This document shows positions 57,478 through 64,000 of a stretch of DNA of 64,000 nucleotides, piece by piece. The translations under genes and the position numbers were made by a program. Where the stretch lies: positions 124,001-188,000 of the forward strand of contig NZ_BOOA01000004.1 of the NCBI RefSeq assembly GCF_016862995.1, written 5' to 3'. How positions within the stretch are numbered: position 1 is the first letter of the stretch; every line of letters starts with the position of its first letter. Source of the DNA: Acrocarpospora phusangensis. Lineage in GTDB: Bacteria; Actinomycetota; Actinomycetes; Streptosporangiales; Streptosporangiaceae. The notes under the pieces were generated by a model. It saw only the letters and a program-made list of their open reading frames with translations. It did no database searches and was not told the DNA's origin.

Positions 57478-58284
57478 CTACCCTTCGCGATCGTCGGGCC
57501 AAGGTTCCTTCGCAGAATCGTCGCGGTGAAGGACGTGCACGGTCTCCACCCGATCACTGGCCACCACGTACTCCGTGACCTCGATGGGCTTGCCGTCACC
57601 CCCAGACGTTCCCACGCGGACAATCTCCAGCACCGGTAGCGTCGTGGGGATTTCCAGGTATCCGGCTTCGTCCTTGGTCGGCATCCGCGCCCTGTGAATC
57701 TCCATCCAGCTGAGCGGCCAGTGTCCCGCCTTCTCCAGCCGATATAGCCAGTCGCCTGGACCAGGGGCCTGCTCACCGACCTCGGGAACGGCGGCTAGGC
57801 CACGAGGGTGAATCCACGAGGTATTGATCTGGAACGGCGGTTCGGATTCCGGTCCAGTCACGCGGAATCGCCGCATAATCTCGGTGCCTTCTGGCACCCC
57901 GAGGAGCTTCGCGATCCTTGCGTCCGTCAATGGTTCCAAGGCGGCGATCGGCGGGATGTGGTGCTTCCACACTTCCTGACCAGTGGCTGATGGGAACGAG
58001 TAGCCGGGGCCGTCGGTAGCTACGTTGCGCCGCACTAGATTCCCTCGGGGGCGACGCAGTCGCATCATGCCGTGCCGGACGATGATGCCCCGCCCTTGGA
58101 CGGCCCAGACGAACCCTTCCGACTCCAGGGCTCCGATCGCGCGCCCGATCGTGTCGCGGTTCGCCTCGTATTCCTTCGCGAAGTCGTCCAAGCGCGGAAG
58201 CCTGGCTCCGGGTTCCCATTCGCCCGCCTCGATCCGGGCACGGATTTGCGCAGCGATGTCCTGGTAGCGCGAGTGGACGGCCAC
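57478..58284 (-). CDS. GntR-family transcriptional regulator (KorSA-like)
   Basis: 268 residues from GTG behind AAGGGGG; the frame starts earlier at 58338. N-terminal winged helix YQDIAAQIRARIEAGEWEPGARLPRLDDFAKEYEANRDTIGRAIGALESEGFVWAVQGRG; C-terminal UTRA-like domain (ARIAKLLGVPEGTEIMRRFRV). KorSA-type regulators control actinomycete conjugative elements. Lies directly behind a 20-bp-arm palindrome and is probably autoregulated. Confidence 0.92.
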   Translation of the reverse strand: MAVHSRYQDIAAQIRARIEAGEWEPGARLPRLDDFAKEYEANRDTIGRAIGALESEGFVWAVQGRGIIVRHGMMRLRRPRGNLVRRNVATDGPGYSFPSATGQEVWKHHIPPIAALEPLTDARIAKLLGVPEGTEIMRRFRVTGPESEPPFQINTSWIHPRGLAAVPEVGEQAPGPGDWLYRLEKAGHWPLSWMEIHRARMPTKDEAGYLEIPTTLPVLEIVRVGTSGGDGKPIEVTEYVVASDRVETVHVLHRDDSAKEPWPDDREG

Positions 58285-58308
58285 CGGGCGGCCCCCTTCA
58301 TCATGATT

Positions 58309-58363
58309 GTCTTGGGACAATCGTTGACAGGCGCTCAATGGCGGTCAACGATTGTCCCAAGAC
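58309..58363. promoter_or_regulatory. Long perfect inverted repeat operator of the GntR operon
   Basis: Arms of 20 bases (58309-58328 and 58344-58363; core TTGGGACAATCG / CGATTGTCCCAA) flank a 15-base spacer. It lies 25 bases before the GntR start and within the shared intergenic region of the divergent genes. A promoter-like GACTATAC follows at 58361. This is the expected operator of the GntR repressor. Confidence 0.8.
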
Positions 58364-58424
58364 TATACGGGTCATAGGCGCTGGATCTGGTGCCGCAGCT
58401 TGAGAACTTCACCGCAATAGAACC

Positions 58425-58458
58425 GGGCCTGGCCGGTGTGTCCGCACTGGCCAGGCCC
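58425..58458 (+). promoter_or_regulatory. Leader hairpin before 58494 gene
   Basis: GGGCCTGGCC and GGCCAGGCCC form a perfect 10-bp stem with a 14-base loop, 35 bases before the start codon. Attenuator or insulator candidate. Confidence 0.5.
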
Positions 58459-58493
58459 TTGATCCCCGACTGCCAGAACAGAAGGAGATCCGA

Positions 58494-58781
58494 ATGGATC
58501 GTACGCTCAACGAGGCCGTCTACCAGATCGGCCTCCGCGCTGGCTCCACGCTCGCGATTGAACTCGTTGCAGTCCACGGCTTCGACCACGCGCTCTTCGC
58601 CACGGACAGGGACGTAGTCAGTTCACTGTCCGCCGACGAGCGGGAGATCCTCTACGACGCGGTCCGGCGTATCGCCGCCCTACGGATCGCCCCGGATGAC
58701 CCATCCGCTCTCCCCTTCCCCAAGATGCCCGCCGCCTGTCCTCGGCACGGCTGCGAGGTCTGTGCGAGGGCGGCCGAGTGA
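58494..58781 (+). CDS. Hypothetical element protein
   Basis: 95 residues from ATG behind AGAAGGAG. It contains MDRTLNEAVYQIGLRAGSTLAIELVAVHGFDHALF, and two Cys-containing motifs near the end (PAACPRHGCEVCARA) that could bind metal. First gene of a plus-strand pair divergent from the GntR operon. Confidence 0.7.
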   Translation: MDRTLNEAVYQIGLRAGSTLAIELVAVHGFDHALFATDRDVVSSLSADEREILYDAVRRIAALRIAPDDPSALPFPKMPAACPRHGCEVCARAAE

Positions 58782-59020
58782 AGAGCTTCCCGCCCAGCAC
58801 ATGCCCGAAGTGGTGCACGGAAGCACACCACACACCCAACCTCGGGCACTCCCGGGATCTCGGCGTAGTCGCCGGCGAAGGGTTCGAGGTGACCCTGTCC
58901 CTGTTCGGCGACGACGAGCGGGACATGGTCCGCCTCAGCATCGACGCCGAGGAGTCCTACTGCGTGGAGCTGAGCGAGGACATGGCCCTCGGGTCGGAAA
59001 CGCTCCGAATCGTCGCGTAG
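58778..59020 (+). CDS. Small protein with Trp-Cys-Thr-x-His motif (DUF6907-like)
   Basis: 80 residues from a GTG overlapping the previous stop by 4 bases. The motif CPKWCTEAHHTPNLGHSRDLG resembles small actinobacterial proteins named DUF6907; a beta-rich part follows (VTLSLFGDDERDMVRLSIDAEESYCVELSEDM). Function unknown. Confidence 0.75.
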   Translation: MKSFPPSTCPKWCTEAHHTPNLGHSRDLGVVAGEGFEVTLSLFGDDERDMVRLSIDAEESYCVELSEDMALGSETLRIVA

Positions 59021-59035
59021 GAACGGGGCCCGCGC

Positions 59036-59470
59036 TTACTCGCCCACGATCACCACTTCGTCGCTGGGGATCAGGCGCGGCTCTTCGCCTTCGACCTCGA
59101 CAACCGCCAGGCCGACGCCCTCGTCGAGCCCCATCTCAATGCGCTCCTCCGGCGTCGTCTGCCTGAACCAGACCCGCGTGCGGCGACCGACGGGCAGCTC
59201 GTTCCGCTCCGGTTGGACCCGGACGTACGAGGCTTCGCCCTTCTTCGTCGCGACGATTCCCTCCTGGCGAAGCACGGCCAGGGCTTTCCGGACTGCTTCC
59301 CGTCCTACCCCGTACTGCTTGGCCATCGCGAATTCGCCGGGGAACTCGTGCCCCTGGGGGAGTTCGCCCGCGCGGATCATCTCCCGCAGCCCTTGAGCGA
59401 GCTGGAGATAGATGGGGGTGTGGCTCCGCACATTGATCTCCACGCTCTGAGGGTAGATGCAGACAGCCAT
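59036..59470 (-). CDS. GntR-family transcriptional regulator (short form)
   Basis: 144 residues from the ATG at 59470; the frame is open to 59533 and earlier starts exist. Winged helix YLQLAQGLREMIRAGELPQGHEFPGEFAMAKQYGVGREAVRKALAVLRQEGIVATKKGEASYVR. The C-terminal domain is short, so it may lack effector binding. Divergent from the following small ORFs; palindromes TGTACGTACA (59523-59532) and ACACAT/ATGTGT (59509-59537) lie between them. Confidence 0.88.
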   Translation of the reverse strand: MAVCIYPQSVEINVRSHTPIYLQLAQGLREMIRAGELPQGHEFPGEFAMAKQYGVGREAVRKALAVLRQEGIVATKKGEASYVRVQPERNELPVGRRTRVWFRQTTPEERIEMGLDEGVGLAVVEVEGEEPRLIPSDEVVIVGE

Positions 59471-59508
59471 TATGAGATCTTGTCCGTCTCTGCGTATAGC
59501 CATCTTAG

Positions 59509-59537
59509 ACACATTGTTTGCCTGTACGTACATGTGT
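59509..59537. promoter_or_regulatory. Operator-like palindromes between GntR and divergent operon
   Basis: TGTACGTACA is a perfect 10-bp palindrome (59523-59532), nested in arms ACACAT / ATGTGT (59509-59514, 59532-59537). Candidate site of the adjacent short GntR repressor controlling the small-ORF/WhiB operon. Confidence 0.5.
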
Positions 59538-59550
59538 TACCGTCACGCTC

Positions 59551-59799
59551 ATGACTGACCGGCCAGCGGCCGACTCGCCCGCCGACCTGATACCGAAAGA
59601 CCTCCTGAGGAGCCACCCCGAGTGGACGTTCTGGGTGTCCGACGCGAAACGCCTGTGGGCCACGTGGAAGCACCAGCCCACCCCGGAGCAGGTCAAGAAC
59701 GGGTGGCACCGCACCCTGGACGCCGACGACGCCGAGGGGATGCGTACGGAGCTCGCGGCCGAGATCGAGCGGAGGAGGCGGCGGGAGTCTCCGCCGTGA
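59551..59799 (+). CDS. Hypothetical element protein
   Basis: 82 residues from ATG. Charged, with LRSHPEWTFWVSDAKRLWATWKHQPTPEQVKNGWHRTLDADDAEGM, no known family. First gene of the operon leading to WhiB; next gene overlaps by 4 bases. Confidence 0.65.
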   Translation: MTDRPAADSPADLIPKDLLRSHPEWTFWVSDAKRLWATWKHQPTPEQVKNGWHRTLDADDAEGMRTELAAEIERRRRRESPP

Positions 59800-60047
59800 A
59801 CCCGCTCGACGGCCACCCGGTCACCATCCGGATCCCTACCGACCCCGACAAGGTCGTCTGGGGAATCGGCAGGCTCCACCCGAACGGGTGGGACCACTGC
59901 GTACGACTCGCCAAGGAGTCCAAACCGGGCGAGAAGCACGAATGCTGCTGCGGCCTCAAGGTCACCTTGCAGCCGTGGGGCCGGGGTGTCATGCCCTGGT
60001 CGGTGGCCAGTCACCCGGATCCGGACTGCAAGCCCGGACCACCCTGA
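59796..60047 (+). CDS. Hypothetical element protein with Cys cluster
   Basis: 83 residues from a GTG overlapping the previous stop (GTGA). HECCCGLKVTLQPWG and DCKPGPP carry several cysteines, maybe a metal site. No family recognised. Followed by two hairpins before whiB. Confidence 0.6.
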   Translation: MNPLDGHPVTIRIPTDPDKVVWGIGRLHPNGWDHCVRLAKESKPGEKHECCCGLKVTLQPWGRGVMPWSVASHPDPDCKPGPP

Positions 60048-60050
60048 TCT

Positions 60051-60138
60051 CCCGCCCGCCGCGACAGCCCCCGCACGCGGCGGGCGGGCCGCAACACAGA
60101 AACCCGGGCCGGTGATTCCAGCCACCGACCCGGGCCCC
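60051..60138 (+). promoter_or_regulatory. Two hairpins in front of whiB gene
   Basis: CCCGCCCGCCGCG / CGCGGCGGGCGGG (60051-60063, 60076-60088) is a perfect 13-bp stem; CCCGGGCCGGTG / CACCGACCCGGG (about 60104-60138) follows with one mismatch. They separate the preceding small genes from whiB and may be a terminator plus leader structure. Confidence 0.55.
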
Positions 60139-60173
60139 ACCATCCGCGACCTGCCTGAACAGGACCGAGGACG

Positions 60174-60554
60174 ATGACACTCTTACAACTCCCGCGCACC
60201 ATCGCGCCACCGAACACACTTTCGGACCTCAACGAACTCCGCCTCACCGTGATGGCGTACGGCACCTGCCGAGGCACTACCAACCCCGACGCCTGGTTCC
60301 CCGACGAGCCGGACTGGGAGGACGACTCCCAGGAGGCCACCGAGGCGCGGGGCACTCACAAGCAGACCGCCCGCATGCTGTGCGGTGGTTGCCCCGTCCG
60401 AGCAGAGTGCCTGGAAGCCGCCCTCGCAGAGGAGCAGCTGCTGCCCCGCTCCGCGATTCACGGCATCCGCGGCGCCCGATCCGCCTGGGAGCGGCTGAAG
60501 CTCCGGCGTTCCCGCCAGCGCTCCGCCACCCGCCAGACCCGAAAGGCGGCATGA
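60174..60554 (+). CDS. WhiB-family iron-sulfur regulator
   Basis: 126 residues from ATG. Four cysteines fit WhiB: Cys32 (GTCRG), Cys70 and Cys73 (LCGGC), Cys79 (AEC); this coordinates a [4Fe-4S] cluster. GIRGARS replaces the usual GIRGG turn, and a basic tail follows (RLKLRRSRQRSATRQTRK). Element-borne Wbl proteins occur on actinophage and plasmids. Its stop overlaps the next start (ATGA). Confidence 0.9.
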   Translation: MTLLQLPRTIAPPNTLSDLNELRLTVMAYGTCRGTTNPDAWFPDEPDWEDDSQEATEARGTHKQTARMLCGGCPVRAECLEAALAEEQLLPRSAIHGIRGARSAWERLKLRRSRQRSATRQTRKAA

Positions 60555-61903
60555 TGACCACCACCTCCCACCGTCGCCTGTGGCGGTCCCGCGTCGAACG
60601 CGCCGCCGACAAGGCCGACGCCCGCGCCCGAGCCGCACAGGCCAAGCTCGACGCCCAGCGGATCCGCGCCCAGGCCGACGCCGAGAAGCGGCAGGCCGCC
60701 GTACGGCGGCCTGCGCGCCCGCTGGAGGACAAGCTCACCCTCGCCGCGGCCACCATCGCCACGGTGGTCGCAGGGCAGGGCATGTGGACCTTCCTGGAGC
60801 GGGTGCTCGGCCCCCAGTACGCGAACGGACAGGTCGTCGACCCCGGCATCCCGGTGTGGCTGAGGGCGCTGATGTTCGCATTCGTCGAGGTCGCCGTTGT
60901 CACCTCCGCCGTCCGGGCACGCCGAAACATGAGGGAGAAGCTGTCCGCCGGCATCGACGGCCTCGCCGTCTGGGCGCTGACCGGCGTCTCCGCGGTGCTC
61001 GCGGCGACAGAGGCGCGCAGCCTGCCGGAGGTGCTGTTCCGGCTCGCCGCCCCGCTGATCGCCGCCTGGCTGTGGGAGCGGGGCATGGCGATCGAGCGCC
61101 ACCGGCTCACCGGCCGGGGCCGCATCCACTGGCGGTGGACGCCGGAGCGCATCCTGGTACGGCTGGGGGTGGCGGAGCCGACCGAGCGCACGGCCGGCGA
61201 GGTGGACGCCCAGCGGCGCCTCACCAAGGCAGCGCTCGCGGCCGACCGGGTGGCCGACCTTTCGGACGGTTGGCGTAAGCAGCGTGCACTGAAGTCGCTG
61301 AAGCGCCGGGGGCGCGCGATGGTCACCCACACATCGGTGGCCACCGACGCCGGACAGCAGGCGTACCTGATGGCCCAGATCTCTACGGCCCGCGCAATCG
61401 GGCGTCTTGCCGAGGCGGGCGGAAGTGCGTTCTGGGAGGTGCCGACCGTGCCCCTTCCCGTGCCCTCCACCGACGACGACCCGACGTCCATCCGTGCCCT
61501 CGAAGGGCACACCGGGTCGTCGATCGAGGGCACACGAGAGGGCAGAGCGGGAATCGACAACGAGATCGCCACCGAGGCCACCGGCGAGCCTGTCGCCGAC
61601 GTAGACGGCGACGGTCGTGATCGCCCGAACGAACAGGACAATCGCGTCGCCGAGAAGTGGCTGAGGGAACGCATCCGCGCCGGGCGCATGCCCACCCTCT
61701 CCGACATCGAGACCAAGTACGGGTTCGGCCGGAAGTGGGCCCGGCTGAGGGCACAGTCCGCCCGCGATCAGATGGCCGCTCAGGGTTACCGGTTCCTGCC
61801 CGGGAACGCCGTCCTGCCGCCGTCGGACGAGTCGCCGTCCGAGGTCGCGTCCGCAAACGGCACCGAGGTGTCCTCGTCCATCCCGATGGCGGGAGTGGGC
61901 TGA
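60551..61903 (+). CDS. DUF2637-like membrane protein (conjugation/spread type)
   Basis: 450 residues from ATG overlapping the whiB stop. Basic coiled N-terminus, then membrane helices (KLTLAAATIATVVAGQGMWTFL, WLRALMFAFVEVAVVTSAVRARR, GLAVWALTGVSAVLAATEARS, LFRLAAPLIAAWLWERGMAI) and a long soluble tail with a helical part near DIETKYGFGRKWARLRAQSARDQMAAQGYRFLPG (replication/HTH-like). Known Spd-type proteins help mycelial spread of plasmids; assignment is by context. Confidence 0.72.
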   Translation: MMTTTSHRRLWRSRVERAADKADARARAAQAKLDAQRIRAQADAEKRQAAVRRPARPLEDKLTLAAATIATVVAGQGMWTFLERVLGPQYANGQVVDPGIPVWLRALMFAFVEVAVVTSAVRARRNMREKLSAGIDGLAVWALTGVSAVLAATEARSLPEVLFRLAAPLIAAWLWERGMAIERHRLTGRGRIHWRWTPERILVRLGVAEPTERTAGEVDAQRRLTKAALAADRVADLSDGWRKQRALKSLKRRGRAMVTHTSVATDAGQQAYLMAQISTARAIGRLAEAGGSAFWEVPTVPLPVPSTDDDPTSIRALEGHTGSSIEGTREGRAGIDNEIATEATGEPVADVDGDGRDRPNEQDNRVAEKWLRERIRAGRMPTLSDIETKYGFGRKWARLRAQSARDQMAAQGYRFLPGNAVLPPSDESPSEVASANGTEVSSSIPMAGVG

Positions 61904-61958
61904 ATGTCCGGCCGCTGATGGGCCACCACGCGAAGACAACCAAGAGAAGGGCCACGAC

Positions 61959-62144
61959 ATGCCAGGCAAGGGAAGCTTCAGGAAACAGCAAGCCGAGGCG
62001 GCAAAGATCCTGACGAAACGCGACAGGTTCTCGGCAACCAGGAGCCGCATCGATGAGGTCGCGCGCTCTCTCCGGCATGAGGGGCGCGACGCCGCCGAGG
62101 CGCGGGCGGCGGAGATCTACAACGACCCCTATTACGGAATCTGA
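61959..62144 (+). CDS. Small basic element protein
   Basis: 61 residues from ATG: MPGKGSFRKQQAEAAKILTKRDRFSATRSRIDEVARSL, strongly basic and helical. Possible nucleic-acid binder. No family recognised. Confidence 0.55.
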   Translation: MPGKGSFRKQQAEAAKILTKRDRFSATRSRIDEVARSLRHEGRDAAEARAAEIYNDPYYGI

Positions 62145-62151
62145 GCGCCGC

Positions 62152-62436
62152 ATGACTATCGACGACCGCTACGCCTTGCTCGCCGCCGAGCACGCCGAAC
62201 TGGTGGCAGCCGCCCGCGCGGCTGTCGCCGGCGCACGGCTCGGCGAGGGCGACCCGCTGATCCACGTACGCCACGTGCTGGACCGGCACGGCCAGCTCCC
62301 TCCGGAGGGGAGCCACCCGGCGACGATCCTGTCCTGGCCGTCCGGCTACCGGGGGTCACCGGACGGGGCTGGGTCGCTCCCCTCCCCCGAGGAGGGGAGC
62401 CCGACTCCCGGGAGGGGTCTCAAGGCGGGGGTGTAA
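62152..62436 (+). CDS. Hypothetical element protein
   Basis: 94 residues from ATG: MTIDDRYALLAAEHAELVAAARAAVAGARLGEGDP, HVRHVLDRHGQLPPEG; the tail is Gly/Pro/Ser-rich. Unknown function. Starts 7 bases after the previous stop. Confidence 0.6.
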   Translation: MTIDDRYALLAAEHAELVAAARAAVAGARLGEGDPLIHVRHVLDRHGQLPPEGSHPATILSWPSGYRGSPDGAGSLPSPEEGSPTPGRGLKAGV

Positions 62437-62475
62437 CCCGTAACGCGCGCCTGCCTGTTACGCGCGCGCGATGTT
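62437..62475 (+). repeat. Short direct repeats after 62436
   Basis: GTAACGCGCGC (62439-62449) and GTTACGCGCGC (62457-62467) are direct near-repeats. Iterated short repeats near transfer genes can be plasmid transfer or replication sites, but the context is too little to claim that. Confidence 0.35.
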
Positions 62476-62523
62476 AGCAGACCACACCGACCGTCACATT
62501 CCGTAGCCAATCTGGAGGGGACC

Positions 62524-62775
62524 TTGGCCCGGCGTCAGACCGGCCCGGAGCGCCGCAAAGCGTTCCATCAGGGCCGCATCGCATCCGCGCAGACCGGAGT
62601 GAAGCGCCTGTGGTGGACCGCGTGGTGGCTCGTCGCCGAACTCACGGAACTGGACAAACGAGACAAGCGCCGGGCCCACGACCAGAGCCTGGCCCTGGCC
62701 AATCAGCTGGGGCAGTTCGCCGACCGGCTCAACAACGAACACCACGACAACCTGAGGGGAGCAAGGCGTGGATGA
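62524..62775 (+). CDS. Hypothetical element protein
   Basis: 83 residues from a TTG behind GGAGGGG. Charged helical protein with LWWTAWWLVAELTELDKRDKRRAHDQSLALANQLGQFADRL. Overlaps the next gene by 8 bases. Function unknown. Confidence 0.6.
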   Translation: MARRQTGPERRKAFHQGRIASAQTGVKRLWWTAWWLVAELTELDKRDKRRAHDQSLALANQLGQFADRLNNEHHDNLRGARRG

Positions 62776-63274
62776 CCTCTTCGTTCTAGATCTTCCAGGG
62801 GACGGGGGCGGACCGCAGGCGAAGCGCGAGGCAGCGCCGCCCGCTGAACCCCCAGCCCGGGAGCTCCCGGCCGACGGCCGCGGGCTGGACAGGCTGCGCG
62901 GCCCGATCGCCTCTGCGTGGGCGGACGCCCGCGCCGACTCCGCCGCCCGCAAGCATCGCGGCGGGAATCGCCGATGGCCGGCGAGGTGGATGCGAGAGCA
63001 GCCCACCTCCGTGGCCGACCTGGTCGACTACGCGCTCAACCAGCGCGAGGAGCGCCCCGACGGGCGACCCGGCTGGGGCTGGCGTACGGCGATCCCCATC
63101 CTGAACACCGTCCACGACACCGTCTACGTCGCCTGGCTCCTGACCTGGGGCCTGGCCTGCACATTCGCCCTCTACGCGCTCGCCTGGATGCAGCAGCGGC
63201 CGGGCCGGTCGTTCCTGTTCCTGGCCGGCGTGTGGATCGTCTCCTCCAACCTCTCAACCTGGAGTAACGCATGA
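62768..63274 (+). CDS. Membrane protein of conjugation-type cluster
   Basis: 168 residues from GTG. A disordered Pro-rich N-terminus, a middle region with WMREQPTSVADLVDYALNQREERPDGRPGWGWRTA, and two hydrophobic segments at the end (TVYVAWLLTWGLACTFALYALAWM, FLFLAGVWIVSS). Overlaps both neighbours by a few bases. Probably part of a membrane complex with the next proteins. Confidence 0.65.
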   Translation: MDDLFVLDLPGDGGGPQAKREAAPPAEPPARELPADGRGLDRLRGPIASAWADARADSAARKHRGGNRRWPARWMREQPTSVADLVDYALNQREERPDGRPGWGWRTAIPILNTVHDTVYVAWLLTWGLACTFALYALAWMQQRPGRSFLFLAGVWIVSSNLSTWSNA

Positions 63275-63768
63275 CCACCACGGCTGTCTCCGTGATCCTG
63301 CTGACCATCTACTGGGTGCTGAACCGGCACGCCAGCCCTCGCCTGTTCAAGGCCAAGGCCGCCGCCAATTCCAATGGCAACAGCAAGGGCAAGGCCCCGC
63401 AGACGGGGCAAGCGGGGCAGTCGGCCAGAGGCCGCCTCAAGGCGATCCTGCCGCGACTGAACCTCGTCATCCTGGCCGCCGCCGGGTTCGGCCTCTCCCA
63501 GGCGTGGGTGGCCGACCTGATCGGCTGGCTCAACCTGGAGATCTTCGGACTGGGCATCAAGCTGTTCACGGTCCTGATGATCGCGGGCGTTGCCCTGTTC
63601 GTGATCGACATGTTGGACGGGGGCGGCATCAAGCCCTCCAGCAACGTCATCGCGTTCGCGATGCCAATCGTCGCCGCCTCCAGCGGAGGCGCCATCGCCG
63701 CCCTCATCACCGGCTTCTCCGGGGGGATCAACGAGTACGCCGGCCAGCTGATGGCCAGCTGGGTCTAA
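63271..63768 (+). CDS. Multi-pass membrane protein of conjugation-type cluster
   Basis: 165 residues from an ATG overlapping the previous stop. About four helices: TAVSVILLTIYWVLN, LNLVILAAAGFGLSQAWVADLIGWL, GIKLFTVLMIAGVALFVIDML, SNVIAFAMPIVAASSGGAIAALITG. Cluster of such small membrane proteins is typical of Spd/Tra modules. Role inferred. Confidence 0.65.
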   Translation: MTTTAVSVILLTIYWVLNRHASPRLFKAKAAANSNGNSKGKAPQTGQAGQSARGRLKAILPRLNLVILAAAGFGLSQAWVADLIGWLNLEIFGLGIKLFTVLMIAGVALFVIDMLDGGGIKPSSNVIAFAMPIVAASSGGAIAALITGFSGGINEYAGQLMASWV

Positions 63769-63777
63769 GGCGGCGTC

Positions 63778-64000
63778 GTGGACACCGCCCAGGATCTCGT
63801 CGCCCAGACGATCGGCATCCTCCTGCTGGCCTGGGTACTCGGCTACACGCTGATCCGCGCCCACGAGGCGGGATTCATCGAGCGGCGGAACGAGGCATCG
63901 CCCTCCGATGTGGAGGACGCGCCGCGGAGGAGGACGCTCGCGGATGCGGCTTCCCGGTGGCGGGAGGGCAGCCTGACGGCACCCCTGTGGGGCGCTGTGG
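63778..64000 (+). CDS. Membrane protein, C-terminus cut by window edge
   Basis: GTG at 63778, open to the edge (74 codons): VDTAQDLVAQTIGILLLAWVLGYTLIRAHEAGF. One N-terminal helix then a basic soluble part. 9 bases after the preceding gene. Likely the start of a larger conjugation or FtsK-like gene, but no such motif is visible yet. Confidence 0.6.
   Translation, partial: MDTAQDLVAQTIGILLLAWVLGYTLIRAHEAGFIERRNEASPSDVEDAPRRRTLADAASRWREGSLTAPLWGAV

Noticed and set aside
62439-62467. Transfer origin or attachment site
   Set aside because: Only two short near-repeats are present; no nicking site, integrase or tRNA context supports it.

Overview
This window is high-GC actinomycete chromosome. 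The gene content points to a Streptosporangiales-type organism (Nonomuraea-like): tandem DUF397 genes beside an XRE/DUF5753 regulator, HspR/HAIR heat-shock control, bldG with its anti-sigma partner, an actinobacterial helicase/secretion (Tad) neighbourhood, and a WhiB-carrying conjugative-type element. The genus is an inference from gene content; no rRNA or tRNA gene was found.

Layout. 1-1084: ABC-2 drug-type exporter (permease cut by the window edge). 1162-2033: two tandem paralogous exported proteins. 2121-9024: heat-shock operon dnaK-grpE-dnaJ-hspR-clpB behind two HAIR operators. 9025-16781: Leu-Pro-repeat secreted protein, TPR protein, TetR, DUF2252, CapA-like lipoprotein, DUF397/XRE regulatory genes. 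16918-24545: molybdopterin oxidoreductase, HD hydrolase, DUF2231-Rieske protein, TauE/SafE exporter, SPFH protein, ABC ATPase. 24532-32123: WD40 Ser/Thr kinase, two paralogous secreted proteins, NarL-type two-component pair, SDR and a QueA-like protein. 32195-39849: ABC-2 exporter, ornithine-lipid pair olsA/olsB, serB, FUSC membrane protein, SixA phosphatase. 39952-46749: proton-pumping pyrophosphatase, anti-sigma factor, BldG and a DECH helicase.

46554-54200 is the helicase/secretion neighbourhood, which elsewhere encodes a Tad-type system. Here it looks damaged. TadB, TadC, a DUF4244 pilin-like protein and two TadE-like proteins remain. The ATPase (TadA/CpaF) is reduced to its C-terminal ~115 residues, the CpaE-like gene is absent, a piece of tadB is duplicated, and an IS256-type transposase remnant lies nearby.

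55202-64000 looks like the left part of an integrative/conjugative-type element: a minus-strand operon GntR - PP2C phosphatase - HTH/GIY-YIG protein behind a perfect 20-bp-arm inverted repeat, then a second GntR repressor, many small overlapping ORFs, a WhiB protein and several membrane proteins of the kind seen in actinomycete conjugation modules. Replication, FtsK-like transfer and integrase genes are not in the window, so the type of element is inferred.

The most unusual points are: two copies of an intergenic palindromic repeat with terminal inverted repeats; a 74-bp tandem duplication at the histidine kinase/response regulator junction that creates a 25-codon linking mini-ORF; the decapitated Tad locus; a 15-bp repeat expansion in a TadE gene; a cluster of perfect DnaA boxes; and operator-like palindromes before hppA and the element operon.
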